DNA of 64,000 nucleotides from Pseudomonas tohonis (GTDB lineage Bacteria; Pseudomonadota; Gammaproteobacteria; Pseudomonadales; Pseudomonadaceae). The stretch's first letter is position 1. The number at the start of each line of letters is the position of its first letter. Of this stretch, positions 38,625 through 46,696 are shown one piece after another. The position numbers and the translations under genes are program-made. The DNA lies in the NCBI RefSeq assembly GCF_012767755.2, contig NZ_AP023189.1, positions 6,264,001 to 6,328,000 on the forward strand, given 5' to 3'. Below the pieces are notes generated by a model. The model ran no database searches, had not been told where the DNA came from, and was given only the letters and a program-made list of their open reading frames with translations.

Positions 38625-39934
38625 CCCTCGGGGGCTTCCTTCCCCCTCCTACCGGTAGGAGGCGGAATTGCCGTATCTAGCGCGCTGCTGCTGGCTTCAT
38701 CGCTGTTTTGCGAATCGGCGCTACTCGTCTCTGTCTTGCCGTGGATGGCATCGAAACCGCGCTCGTCCAGCCAGGCGCACCACAGTTCCAGCGCCTCACG
38801 CTGCAGGCGGCGGGCATGGGTCCTGATGTAGGTGGTGGCCATGTCTGGCAATGCGTGGTTGACCAGCAGCTCGCCCACCAGGTAGTCGACGCCAAGGTCA
38901 GTCCAGCCGGTGCGGGCCACCTTGCGCAGGTCGTGGCTGGTCCACTCGCCCGAGCTGATGTTGCGGAACAGGGCTGAGGCCTGCCGGGCCGACAACGGCT
39001 GCCCATTGGCGCCGGGGAAGAGGTAGTCCTGCTGGCCGATGGTGCGGCGCTGGTGTTCCTGGTAGCGCTTGAGCAGCGCCACCACCTGGCTGGTGAGCGG
39101 GAGTTCGTGCTGCACGCCCGTCTTCGTGTTCTGGGCTGGAAGAAGCCAGATGCACTCCGTGAAGCTGAGGTGCCGCCATCGCGTTTTTCGGCTCTCCCCT
39201 ATGCGGGTGCCATGGGTGAGCATCAAAAGCGCCAGCATCGCGCTCCTGGGGTCCTTCCTGAACAGTTCGCAGAGGTTGGCGAGGAGCTGCTCAACCAGCA
39301 TGGCGTGCAAGCGGGCCGGCTTCGGCTTGATCCGCTTGGCCACGAAGTCGGAGAACTTCACCCCGTCCAGCGGGTTGGCCAGCAGCAGCTTCAGCTTCAC
39401 CGCCTGGCGCAGGGCGGCCAGCAGGACGCGCAGGATCTGCCGCACGTAGGCCGGCGACAGGCTCTCCATCAGCGGCCAGATCAGCTGGCGGTCCACCGCG
39501 TCGGAGCTGAGGTCCAGCAGCACCACTTCCCCCAGAGCCGGCAGCAGGTGTCGCTCGAGAGCGGTCCCCACGTCGTCACGGCGCTTGGCGGTGATGCTCC
39601 TGTCGCCATCCACGCGGGCGCCGTACCAGCGCAGCAGGTCACCCACGGTGCGCCAGGCGGAGGACACCACCGCGGCCTTGCGGTCCACGGCCAGGCGTTC
39701 CAGTGCCAACGGCAAGGCGTTCAGGGCAGCCTTCGCGGCAAGGCCGGGCCAGCGACCCAGCCTCGACCAGTCGTCAGCGATCACCACCCACCAGGTGCCG
39801 CTCTGGCGGTCCTGGCTGAAGCGGAAGCGCAGGGCCGGGTGGCGCATATCGCGCAGCTCCCGCACATCCTGCTCGCCGGCAGCGGCGCGGATAGCGGCAT
39901 CGGTGAACGTCGTCCGTTCGGTGCGCGCGGTCAT
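38615..39934 (-). CDS. Second tyrosine recombinase, in the replication region
   Basis: 439 aa. The C-terminal catalytic domain shows THGTRIGE (Arg), NTKTG (Lys), SHDLRKVART (HxxR) and NHALPDMATTYIRTH (His and the Tyr nucleophile), the full active-site set. The N-terminal half has a SAM-like DNA-binding part (AWRTVGDLLRWYGARV). It is not beside either attachment site and lies within the early operon after dnaB. It is clearly distinct from the integrase at 51895-53046. Its target is unknown; roles in multimer resolution, inversion or an alternative integration are possible. Confidence 0.88.
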   Translation of the reverse strand: MTARTERTTFTDAAIRAAAGEQDVRELRDMRHPALRFRFSQDRQSGTWWVVIADDWSRLGRWPGLAAKAALNALPLALERLAVDRKAAVVSSAWRTVGDLLRWYGARVDGDRSITAKRRDDVGTALERHLLPALGEVVLLDLSSDAVDRQLIWPLMESLSPAYVRQILRVLLAALRQAVKLKLLLANPLDGVKFSDFVAKRIKPKPARLHAMLVEQLLANLCELFRKDPRSAMLALLMLTHGTRIGESRKTRWRHLSFTECIWLLPAQNTKTGVQHELPLTSQVVALLKRYQEHQRRTIGQQDYLFPGANGQPLSARQASALFRNISSGEWTSHDLRKVARTGWTDLGVDYLVGELLVNHALPDMATTYIRTHARRLQREALELWCAWLDERGFDAIHGKTETSSADSQNSDEASSSALDTAIPPPTGRRGKEAPEGWL

Positions 39935-40329
39935 GCATCACCTCCCGGCTGACTGTCGACGAAATAGGTCGGCAGTTGCAGGGTCACTTCGGCGACACAG
40001 CGAAAGAACACCTCTGGCGACACGTGCTGACGGAGGGCCTCGATCAGCAGTTTGTCACGGCTGGTCTCGGTCGCCGCACGTGACGCCTTGCGAAGCTTGG
40101 CCATGTGTTCCTGCAGGCGTTGGCGGTCGCGACTCATCCAGCGCAGGGCGGCCGTAGCCCTGGCGAACCACATCGGGTCCGAATAGCGCCCGGTGGCGCG
40201 CTGGTTGGCCTTGGCGGCTTCCACCTGAGTGCGGATGTTGGTGCAGTCGAAGCTCAGCCGTTCCATCACGGAGGCGCACTCCTCCAGGGTCGCCGGCATC
40301 ACCAGCGGCCCGCGTTTCTCATTGCTCAT
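39931..40329 (-). CDS. Phage protein of unknown function next to dnaB
   Basis: 132 aa, basic and helical (QRLQEHMAKLRKASRAATE). ATGA overlaps with genes on both sides, so it belongs to the replication operon. No recognised domain. Confidence 0.5.
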   Translation of the reverse strand: MSNEKRGPLVMPATLEECASVMERLSFDCTNIRTQVEAAKANQRATGRYSDPMWFARATAALRWMSRDRQRLQEHMAKLRKASRAATETSRDKLLIEALRQHVSPEVFFRCVAEVTLQLPTYFVDSQPGGDA

Positions 40330-41729
40330 TCGTCGTCTCCCTGGGAGTACTGGCGACCGCGGTAGGGGCGGCCCATCTCGACTTCGTCTTGGCTGTAGTC
40401 GCGGGTGAAGAGGTCAGTGAATCGGGCGTACTGGCCTTCCTGCTGGACGTTGCAGCTGCCGGCCTTGGCATCTCTCGCCTTGTCGAGAATTAGCTCAGTC
40501 ACTCCGGCGCGGCCGGCGTCGGTCTCCTTGTCGCAATGCACAAGCAACACAATGTCGGCATCCTGCTCGATCTGGCCGCTGTCGCGGAGCTCGCTCGCCT
40601 GGGGGCGCTTGGCCGCTCCAGCCCGCTTAGTGGAGTCTCGATTGAGCTGAGCCAACACCAGAATTGGGACGTCGAGCTCTTTGGCGAGGGTCTTGAGAGA
40701 AGTGGAGATCGCCGCGATGCGCTCAGCGCGATTGGGGCCTTCGCCGGCGATCAGGCCGATGTAATCCACCACCACCACAGACAGACCAAGCTGTCTTTGC
40801 ACCTTCCTCGCTTCAGAGCGAATCCGTGGAACGCTCATTGTCGGGCGATCGCAGAGATACAGAGGTGCTTCGTTAAGACGACTAACCGCGTGAGTGAGCT
40901 TTGGCCAGTCTTCGTCCTGCATCTTCCTTGGGTCGCCCAGGCGCTGCAGGCTCAATCCTCCTACGGAAGCCAGGGATCGACGCACCAACTGCTCCCTGGG
41001 CATCTCCAGAGAGAACACTAGAGCCACTCCAGCCCCGCTCAGCGCAATGTTCTGCGCAATCTGAAGGCCAAGGGTTGTCTTGCCGGAAGCAGGCCTGCCC
41101 GCAATCACGATCATTGACTTGCTCCGAAGGCCGCCGCCCAGCAGATCATCAAGGTCCGCCAATCCAGTGGACAGGCTCGGTTCAAGCTGCCCGTTGAAGC
41201 CAGCGTCGATGCGGTCAACCTCAGCAGGCAGCAAGTCGCCGATACGGACCACGTCATGCTCGGCGCCGTCGATATCGCGCAGATCTGCCACGGCCTGCTG
41301 CGCCTTGGCGACCACTTCCGCCAAGGCGCCGCCGGCGGTGGCTGCCTCCTGAACGGCCCGGCCGGCGTCAACGACTTGGCGCAGCACGGTCAGCTTTCGC
41401 AGGTGGTCGGCGTAGGCCTTCCAGTTCGCCGCCGAAGGAACGTCCCGGGTGATCTCCGAGGCATAGGCCATGGTCAACTCGCCGTCGGGCAGCTGCCGGC
41501 AGGTGATGCCAACCGTTACCGGGTCCAGAGGCATGCCCTCGGCGTGAGTGTCGCGCAGGGCCTGCAGGAGAGCAGCGTTGTTCTCGAAGGCGAAGTCCTG
41601 GGAGGTCACGGTGTCGAGGGCCTGCTCGACCACCTGTAGGTCACCCTGCAGGCTGCTGAGCATGATCGCTCCCAGCACGCCGTGTTCAGCCTCAAGGCTG
41701 TACAGCGCTGGGCTCAGGAACTCGCTCAT
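40326..41729 (-). CDS. Replicative DNA helicase (DnaB-like)
   Basis: 467 aa, the DnaB length. The N-terminal domain starts SLEAEHGVLGAIMLS; the RecA-like C-terminal domain has Walker A GRPASGKTT (near 215), SLEMPREQL and VVDYIGLI. DnaB unwinds DNA at the replication fork. The phage supplies its own helicase together with the adjacent loader and the O-like initiator. Confidence 0.93.
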   Translation of the reverse strand: MSEFLSPALYSLEAEHGVLGAIMLSSLQGDLQVVEQALDTVTSQDFAFENNAALLQALRDTHAEGMPLDPVTVGITCRQLPDGELTMAYASEITRDVPSAANWKAYADHLRKLTVLRQVVDAGRAVQEAATAGGALAEVVAKAQQAVADLRDIDGAEHDVVRIGDLLPAEVDRIDAGFNGQLEPSLSTGLADLDDLLGGGLRSKSMIVIAGRPASGKTTLGLQIAQNIALSGAGVALVFSLEMPREQLVRRSLASVGGLSLQRLGDPRKMQDEDWPKLTHAVSRLNEAPLYLCDRPTMSVPRIRSEARKVQRQLGLSVVVVDYIGLIAGEGPNRAERIAAISTSLKTLAKELDVPILVLAQLNRDSTKRAGAAKRPQASELRDSGQIEQDADIVLLVHCDKETDAGRAGVTELILDKARDAKAGSCNVQQEGQYARFTDLFTRDYSQDEVEMGRPYRGRQYSQGDDE

Positions 41730-42535
41730 GCGTCACCTCGCGCCGAATCCCAGGTGAAGCGCACAAGGCGGCTGGAACCCTGGCGGAGCCGGTCCAGCGC
41801 ACGATCACCGATGAACCGGGGCAGCTCTTCGGCAGTGACGTTGCTGATCACGATGGTCGGAAGCACCTGCTGGTACCGGCGATCGATCACCTCGTGAAGC
41901 AGGCCTGGGCCGAAGTCGCCGGTGCTGACCTGCACTCCAACCTCGTCGATCACCAGCAGGTCAACGCTGGCCAGTTCGTCCAGGACGTCCCGCTCGCTGA
42001 TCTTGGACGACCTGGCGAACGTCGCCTTGACCGCGCGAGCAATCTCACTGGCCGTCGTGACGATCGCCGTTGCCGAGTACTTGCGGATGACGCTCTGGAC
42101 GATGGCGCTGGCCAGGTGCGTCTTGCCGGTACCGAGATTGCCCAGCAGCAGCTGCGACCGCCCCTCACGCTGCACGGCCTCGAAGTCCTCGGCGTAGCGG
42201 CGGCAGGACTCGAGGGCTGAGCGCTTTGCCTGGTCGTCGGCGTGGTCGAAGTTGTCGAAGCTGCAGGAGCGGAAGCGCGGCGTGATGCCACTGGCGATCA
42301 GGCGCTGGTTCACGATCTCGGCGCGCTTCGCCTCGCGAGCTGCGCTCCGGTCCGCCTCGGCGACGTGGCGCCAGTTCAGCGCCTGCCACTGGCACTGCTG
42401 GCAGGAGTTCGCCTTCCAGGTGCCATCGAACTGCTCAGTCAGCCAGGACTCGAACTGGCCGTGCTCGGGGCAGCTGTCGTACATGGGTTCCCCGCGCTTC
42501 TTCGCCGGGGCCTTCAGGAAACTAGAATCGGCCAT
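41726..42535 (-). CDS. Helicase loader ATPase (DnaC-like)
   Basis: 269 aa with GGAGAA before the ATG. An N-terminal zinc-binding-type segment (CPEHG ... CQQC) is followed by an AAA+ core with Walker A GNLGTGKTHL, Walker B DLLVIDEVG and a sensor region ISNVTAEEL. DnaC-type loaders place DnaB on the origin. It overlaps the initiator gene by 14 bases and the helicase gene by 4. Confidence 0.92.
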   Translation of the reverse strand: MADSSFLKAPAKKRGEPMYDSCPEHGQFESWLTEQFDGTWKANSCQQCQWQALNWRHVAEADRSAAREAKRAEIVNQRLIASGITPRFRSCSFDNFDHADDQAKRSALESCRRYAEDFEAVQREGRSQLLLGNLGTGKTHLASAIVQSVIRKYSATAIVTTASEIARAVKATFARSSKISERDVLDELASVDLLVIDEVGVQVSTGDFGPGLLHEVIDRRYQQVLPTIVISNVTAEELPRFIGDRALDRLRQGSSRLVRFTWDSARGDA

Positions 42536-43292
42536 CGAAATTCTCCGGGCTGGGTGCGTGCGTAGGGAGGTTGGTCAGGGTGCCGGTGGACGCAGGGAGC
42601 AAACCGGCGTTCCTGAACCACGACACCTCGAGGCCGGTCCAGGCTCGCTCAATCGCCTTGCTCAGCGCGTCGTCAGGAGTAACCCGGTGGCGGGCCAGTT
42701 CGTGCAGGGTCTTGGATATGCCCTTCCAGGCTCGGTCGGTGAGCTTCGCTCGCTTGGTGCGGCGCATGGCCAGATAGTCCTTGGCCACCCCCAGCGTTAG
42801 GCCTGGCATCGAGTCGACCATAGCCTCCGCTGATACCCATTCAGGCGCGGCGTCACCCTTGGGGTGGCGTATAGCTTTTCGGTTTATTGACGGATCAATG
42901 ACGGATTGGGTGCAGCTGGTGCACCCCGTAGCGTCGTCATTTGCACCCCGTTCCGTCTTCATTTGCACCCCGTCGACCTCTACGGGGTGCACCTGCTGCA
43001 CCCGGCTCATTACGATGTCGTAGACAACGGGGCGGCGATCAGAGCGGTCGATGTAGGCGGCAGCGATAGCCTGATTACCCCGGCGTATAACCCCCATCCT
43101 CTCGAGTGCGTCGAGCTTGTAGCGGACCGTCCGCTCCGACAGCCCGGTGTCCTCGGAAAGGCTTGCGGCGGAAGGGAAAGAGCCCCTCCCGTCCTTGTCG
43201 GCGTAGTTGGCCAGGCAGAGAAGAACGTGGCGCGTGGTGGCGTCGGTAACGACCCGCTGCTCAAGCGCCCAGGTCATGGACTGAATGCTCAT
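42522..43292 (-). CDS. O-like replication initiator with internal iterons
   Basis: 256 aa. The N-terminal winged HTH domain (SLSEDTGLSERTVRYKLDALERMGVI) resembles phage replication initiators; the C-terminal half contains a segment (WVSAEAMVDSMPGLTLGVAKDYLAMRRTKRAKLT) as in DnaC-associated O-like proteins. The gene contains three 22-bp iterons and an inverted copy (42921-42990), as lambda O contains its own origin. It heads the initiator-loader-helicase set. Confidence 0.82.
   Translation of the reverse strand: MSIQSMTWALEQRVVTDATTRHVLLCLANYADKDGRGSFPSAASLSEDTGLSERTVRYKLDALERMGVIRRGNQAIAAAYIDRSDRRPVVYDIVMSRVQQVHPVEVDGVQMKTERGANDDATGCTSCTQSVIDPSINRKAIRHPKGDAAPEWVSAEAMVDSMPGLTLGVAKDYLAMRRTKRAKLTDRAWKGISKTLHELARHRVTPDDALSKAIERAWTGLEVSWFRNAGLLPASTGTLTNLPTHAPSPENFDGRF
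42921..42990. repeat. Iteron array: probable phage replication origin
   Basis: GCACCCCGT occurs at 42921, 42943 and 42965, exactly 22 bases apart (two helical turns), and as the inverted copy ACGGGGTGC at 42982-42990. Spacer bases are similar in the first two units (CGTCGTCATTT and CGTCTTCATTT). The array is inside the initiator gene, the same location as lambda ori. Confidence 0.75.
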
Positions 43293-43588
43293 TTGGCGCG
43301 CCCCAATGCACGAACTGCGCTCTCCAGGCGGCGGCGAGCGTTGTAGACCTTCTGGCGGGCACCGCTCCGGCGATCATTCGCTGCGGCGGTGAACTGGACG
43401 ACCCCCCTGAATGCCTCGTTGTAGGGGTTGAAATCCCCTTCCGGGCGGCCGTGTGCACGGAAGTAGGTGGCGTACATGGCGCGGATCTCGGCGCGGGCCT
43501 GGCGGAGACCGCGCTCAGCCTCAACCAGGTCAACGCCGGCGCGAGCCACACGCTCCAAGAGCTGATTGGTTTTGTCGGAATTTTTCAT
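43289..43588 (-). CDS. Small early phage protein, helical, function unknown
   Basis: 99 aa from the ATG at 43588 (GGGGAG upstream; TAATG overlap with the antirepressor stop). Charged and helical (LVEAERGLRQARAEIRAMYATY). It precedes the initiator gene in the leftward early operon. No domain recognised. Confidence 0.5.
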   Translation of the reverse strand: MKNSDKTNQLLERVARAGVDLVEAERGLRQARAEIRAMYATYFRAHGRPEGDFNPYNEAFRGVVQFTAAANDRRSGARQKVYNARRRLESAVRALGRAK

Positions 43589-44403
43589 TAGATGGTCTCC
43601 CCGGTGTGCTTGGCCTGCGTGAAGCGGCCATCCCATGTGGATTTCATGGCCAGCTTTTGCTGCATGTAGAGCTGGTGCAGGCGCTGGGCGCCGGCCAGGA
43701 GCAGCTGCAGGTCGTACTTGATGAAGGCTTCACCGCCCTCCGGCGCGATCTTCCGGGGGCGTTCGGTGAGGTACTTGTCGCGGACACGGCTGGCTACGCG
43801 GTAGCGAGGGGAGCCGTTCTCCCCGCGGTTCTCGTCGTAGAGCCAGCCAATTTCGAGCAGGGTGCTGTTCACCCGGGAGCAGTTCACGCCGTTCAAGCGC
43901 TTGCAGAACTGGGTGGGCGTCTCCCCGGACAGGAACAGCGACTCGAGGCTGGCGATGGCTTCGGCCTGCTTTTGGTTCTCCAGCTGCAGGGCGGCGGCGC
44001 GCTCCTCTAGGTCTGCAGCCAGCCGAAGGGCTTCCGCCCTGGTGCGAGGCACGGCGTAGCCCGGGGCGCCGAGCTGTGCCTCAAGGGCGGTCATGTGATC
44101 GAAGACGGCCGCCTGCAGGTCATAGCTGTAAGACATGGCCATCAGGCAGGATTCGCGCTTCGGGAGGCGGTAGCACTGCTGCTCTCGGTTACGACTGTCT
44201 CGATAGATGCCGGAAAAATTTCCGGCATTGCCGCCCAGCACCTCGACAACCTTCTTCATGAAGTCGGCGTGCTCAAGCTTTGCAAAACCCTTGGAGGGAA
44301 AGTCTTGGCCGGCGGCCTCTGCTTGCCGCTGGCGGTGGCTGTTGATGAATTCCACCAGCTCGAGGCTGGTCATTGTCGCGGCGGTCACGCTCATGATGCT
44401 CAT
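43588..44403 (-). CDS. Phage antirepressor (Rha-like N-terminus, KilA-C/ANT-like C-terminus)
   Basis: 271 aa. The N-terminal part (LELVEFINSHRQR and HADFMKKVVEVLGG, with SYDLQAAVFDHM) resembles the Rha regulatory family. A coiled coil (about 125-155) leads to an ANT/KilA-C domain (EIGWLYDENRGENGSPRYRV). Such proteins interfere with phage or host repressors. The ATGA overlap ties it to the preceding small gene. The target here is unknown. Confidence 0.78.
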   Translation of the reverse strand: MSIMSVTAATMTSLELVEFINSHRQRQAEAAGQDFPSKGFAKLEHADFMKKVVEVLGGNAGNFSGIYRDSRNREQQCYRLPKRESCLMAMSYSYDLQAAVFDHMTALEAQLGAPGYAVPRTRAEALRLAADLEERAAALQLENQKQAEAIASLESLFLSGETPTQFCKRLNGVNCSRVNSTLLEIGWLYDENRGENGSPRYRVASRVRDKYLTERPRKIAPEGGEAFIKYDLQLLLAGAQRLHQLYMQQKLAMKSTWDGRFTQAKHTGETI

Positions 44404-44660
44404 GCATTACCTCCGGCGGCCTGAGCATCAAGTCGCTCTGTCAGCCGCTCGCGCTCGCAGTCGAGGATGTTGTGCCAGTCATCAGCGCTGTAGGCCGCCA
44501 ATGCCGCTACCTCGGCGAGATGCTCGAAATCAGGGCTTTGCTTGAGTTGCCCTTTGATCACATGCAGGGAGGCGGAAAGCATCCTGATTCGCTCGAGACT
44601 GCACTCGATCTGCGAGATGGCATCGCTGGCCACCTCGCGAACTACGTTGCGCTTGTTCAT
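44400..44660 (-). CDS. Small helical early protein, function unknown
   Basis: 86 aa, acidic and all-helical by composition (IECSLERIRMLSASLHVIKG). One of three successive small helical proteins (44400-45215) that overlap each other end to start. Not recognised. Confidence 0.45.
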   Translation of the reverse strand: MNKRNVVREVASDAISQIECSLERIRMLSASLHVIKGQLKQSPDFEHLAEVAALAAYSADDWHNILDCERERLTERLDAQAAGGNA

Positions 44661-44899
44661 GCCGGCACCTGCAGGTCATCCAGCAGCGCTATCAGGTCTT
44701 CCTGAGCGCACCTGGAGATGGTGAGAATTGCGAAGTGGATTGAGGCCTGACCGCCAGGAGTGAGCCTTGGACCAGGCTCGGACCCCTCGTAGGCGATGTC
44801 TTCGGAGAGGATCTCGGCCAGCGACCCGATGGAGTGGATGCTTTCTTGCAGGCGGTCTGCCAACACCTGAGATTCGCTGCGGATGGGGCGACTAGACAT
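44657..44899 (-). CDS. Small helical early protein, function unknown
   Basis: 80 aa, acidic, helical (LADRLQESIHSIGSLAEILS). Similar in size and character to its two neighbours; common origin is possible but weakly supported. Confidence 0.45.
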   Translation of the reverse strand: MSSRPIRSESQVLADRLQESIHSIGSLAEILSEDIAYEGSEPGPRLTPGGQASIHFAILTISRCAQEDLIALLDDLQVPA

Positions 44900-45215
44900 G
44901 AGCCACCTCCTCGCTTTGGGTTGGCGCTCCTAGTCCCTGGAGCTCTTCAAGCTGGACCGTGAAAACATCGGCCATTGCATCCAGCCCTTCGCATACGTAC
45001 TCGGCTGCCTTCATCCCTGCTCGGCATAGCTCGCGGATGTGCTGCGTCGAGTCCATATCGCGGTCGATTGCACGGAGAACCGAGATCAGTTCACGCGCAC
45101 TGAGCAGCTCGAGCCTCATGCATTCGACGGCGTCGTATGCAATCTCTACGGCTGAAAGGGGCTCCTGTTCCCCTTGCGCATCACGGGTCTCTTTGGTAAC
45201 TTCGGGGTGTGACAT
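44892..45215 (-). CDS. Small helical early protein, first after cro
   Basis: 107 aa, very acidic, helical (VECMRLELLSARELISVL). It is the first gene after a 253-base leader downstream of cro. AGGAGC precedes the ATG. Function unknown. Confidence 0.45.
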   Translation of the reverse strand: MSHPEVTKETRDAQGEQEPLSAVEIAYDAVECMRLELLSARELISVLRAIDRDMDSTQHIRELCRAGMKAAEYVCEGLDAMADVFTVQLEELQGLGAPTQSEEVAHV

Positions 45216-45244
45216 TTCCTCGCTCCTCTATAGCGATGAAGTAC

Positions 45245-45299
45245 AACCACTCGCTGCAACGAGTGGTGTTGAGAGCCCGCCCTGCAAGGCGGGTTTTTT
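45245..45299 (+). terminator. Two hairpins in the leader of the leftward early operon; the second is a plus-strand terminator
   Basis: ACCACTCG-CTGCAA-CGAGTGGT (45245-45268, allowing the flank) precedes CCCGCC-CTGCAA-GGCGGG with TTTTTT (45276-45299). On the plus strand the second is a complete intrinsic terminator although no plus-strand gene precedes it. It could end an antisense or OOP-like RNA. Confidence 0.6.
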
Positions 45300-45468
45300 C
45301 ATGCCCGCAGAATCGTGAGCGGACAATGAACCAGTTAGCCGCTACTAAATGCCCGGCACCTCCGGTTCAGAAAAAATCATTCGAACTCCTCGCCTCAACA
45401 TCGAATCCATCCTCAAGGCGCCTGGCCTGTCAGAAACCACTGTTCAAAAAAACAGGTAGATTCAGCGC

Positions 45469-45729
45469 TTACTGCTCTGGAGCAGATTCAGTAGTCTTTT
45501 CATCAAGGCTGGCCGGGGCTCTTGCTGCGGTTGAGAGCAGCCACTCAGAAGTGAACGTCCCGGCGGCAGCGGCAAGGTTCTTGGCGTGCCTCGTTTCCCC
45601 GGTGTACTCGGTGCGAGGCAGCTTCCCCGCCGCAATCCATTTGTTCACTGCCCGAGGGCTGACTCCGCATATCTTGGCCGCACTTGAAGAGCCACCGACT
45701 GCCTCAACAGCTGTCTTTATCGAGCTCAT
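45469..45729 (-). CDS. Cro-like repressor (YdaS-type HTH)
   Basis: 86 aa from the ATG at 45729. The HTH segment IKTAVEAVGGSSSAAKICGVSPRAVNKWIAAGKLP is of the Cro/YdaS type. It is divergent from cI across an 76-base operator region, as expected for Cro. A TTGACG (45781-45786, minus) with a weak -10 (TCAACT) 17 bases downstream would start its mRNA about 22 bases before the ATG. It would repress cI to favour the lytic cycle. Confidence 0.82.
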   Translation of the reverse strand: MSSIKTAVEAVGGSSSAAKICGVSPRAVNKWIAAGKLPRTEYTGETRHAKNLAAAAGTFTSEWLLSTAARAPASLDEKTTESAPEQ

Positions 45730-45751
45730 AGAAACACCAATTAGGACCGTC

Positions 45752-45813
45752 GGTACCAGTTGAACAGGAACTGAAAGTTCCGTCAAGCTCAAGGATAATG
45801 GACTAATGGTACT
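45752..45813. promoter_or_regulatory. cI/cro operator-promoter region
   Basis: Operator-like 15-mers GGTACCAGTTGAACA (45752-45766, over the cro -10) and TGGACTAATGGTACT (45799-45813, over the cI start) match the palindromic sites right of cI at about 10-11 of 15 positions. GATAAT (45794-45799) ends 6 bases before the cI ATG, which predicts a leaderless cI mRNA. Confidence 0.6.
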
Positions 45814-46567
45814 TTCATACGACAATCATGACCGACTCGCCTTTGCGGCACGCCTGCGTGAGGCAGCGAAGCGGGCGAATATTCCGTCGCGCGGGCTGGC
45901 AGCTCGTCTTGCGCGGGAAACAGGGGTGACCAATAAGGCCGCTCAGAAATGGCTCAACGGAGACTCAACTCCAAGCAATGAGCGAGTACTCAAGATCGCT
46001 ACCCTTTTGAAGGTCGGTCTGCCATGGCTGGTATGGGGAAGTGATGAGCTAGCTCTCCAGTCTCCCCCCGAGAGCGGGACAGTCCACGCTCCCGACATGC
46101 TTCCGATTGCTGTATTTGATGAGGGGCTCCCTCCCTCGGACGATGAAGTTGAGGTGCCGTTCTTCGAGGAAGTGGAGCTTTCAGGCGGGGCTGGGCGTAC
46201 CGCGGTTGAGGTCAGCTGCTCTCAGAAAATGAGATTCCCAAAGGCAACGCTCCGCGCTGCCGGTGTTCAGTTTGATCGTGTCGTGTGCGTCAGGGTGACA
46301 GGAAATAGCATGTCCCCCGTGCTTCCTCATGGCAGCACCGTTGCAGTTGATCGAGGATCAACCTCTATCGTTGACGGAAAGGTTTATGCCATCTCTCAAG
46401 ATGGACAGCTAAGGATCAAATCCCTTTATAGAGCCCCCAATGGAGGCTTGAGAGTTCGAAGCTTCAACCATGATGAACATCCCGATGAGTCATATTCAAG
46501 GAGTGAGATCGAGGAGTACTCAATCGAAGTGCTGGGTCGGGTTTTCTGGGCAGAGATGTTCATGTAG
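45806..46567 (+). CDS. CI-like repressor (HTH plus S24 autocleaving peptidase domain)
   Basis: 253 aa. N-terminal HTH (RGLAARLARETGVTNKAAQKWL) binds operators. A linker contains a possible cleavage site (SGGAGRTA). The C-terminal LexA/CI-like domain has Ser in VTGNSMSPVLPHG and Lys in LRIKSLYR, the catalytic dyad used when RecA triggers self-cleavage. It keeps the prophage silent; DNA damage should release it. The mRNA from its own promoter appears leaderless, and a terminator follows at 46590. Confidence 0.93.
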   Translation: MVLSYDNHDRLAFAARLREAAKRANIPSRGLAARLARETGVTNKAAQKWLNGDSTPSNERVLKIATLLKVGLPWLVWGSDELALQSPPESGTVHAPDMLPIAVFDEGLPPSDDEVEVPFFEEVELSGGAGRTAVEVSCSQKMRFPKATLRAAGVQFDRVVCVRVTGNSMSPVLPHGSTVAVDRGSTSIVDGKVYAISQDGQLRIKSLYRAPNGGLRVRSFNHDEHPDESYSRSEIEEYSIEVLGRVFWAEMFM

Positions 46568-46589
46568 CTCAAGGTAGCCAGCCAAAAAT

Positions 46590-46612
46590 CCGCCGACCAG
46601 GCGGTTTTTTTT
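46590..46612 (+). terminator. cI terminator
   Basis: CCGCC-GACCA-GGCGG followed by TTTTTTTT, 22 bases after the cI stop. Confidence 0.85.
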
Positions 46613-46622
46613 GCGCGTAATA

Positions 46623-46690
46623 GGTACCAATGGTTCTTGACACTAGATCGCCGGCAGCGCAATCTAGCCCAAACGAGAACCAATGGTACC
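46623..46690 (+). promoter_or_regulatory. Rightward early promoter flanked by two operator sites (PL/OL equivalent)
   Basis: GGTACCAATGGTTCT (46623-46637) and AGAACCAATGGTACC (46676-46690) are reverse complements except for the central base, so each is a 15-bp palindromic operator with half-sites near GGTACCA and AGAACCA. A consensus -35 TTGACA (46637-46642) overlaps the first; a weak -10 (CAATCT) lies 17 bases further. CI or Cro bound here would shut the early operon. Confidence 0.75.
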
Positions 46691-46696
46691 TTTTTC

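Noticed and set aside
42921..42990. The short repeats as a CRISPR array
   Set aside because: Only 9 conserved bases per 22-base unit, lying inside a coding sequence and without cas genes; iterons are the better reading.
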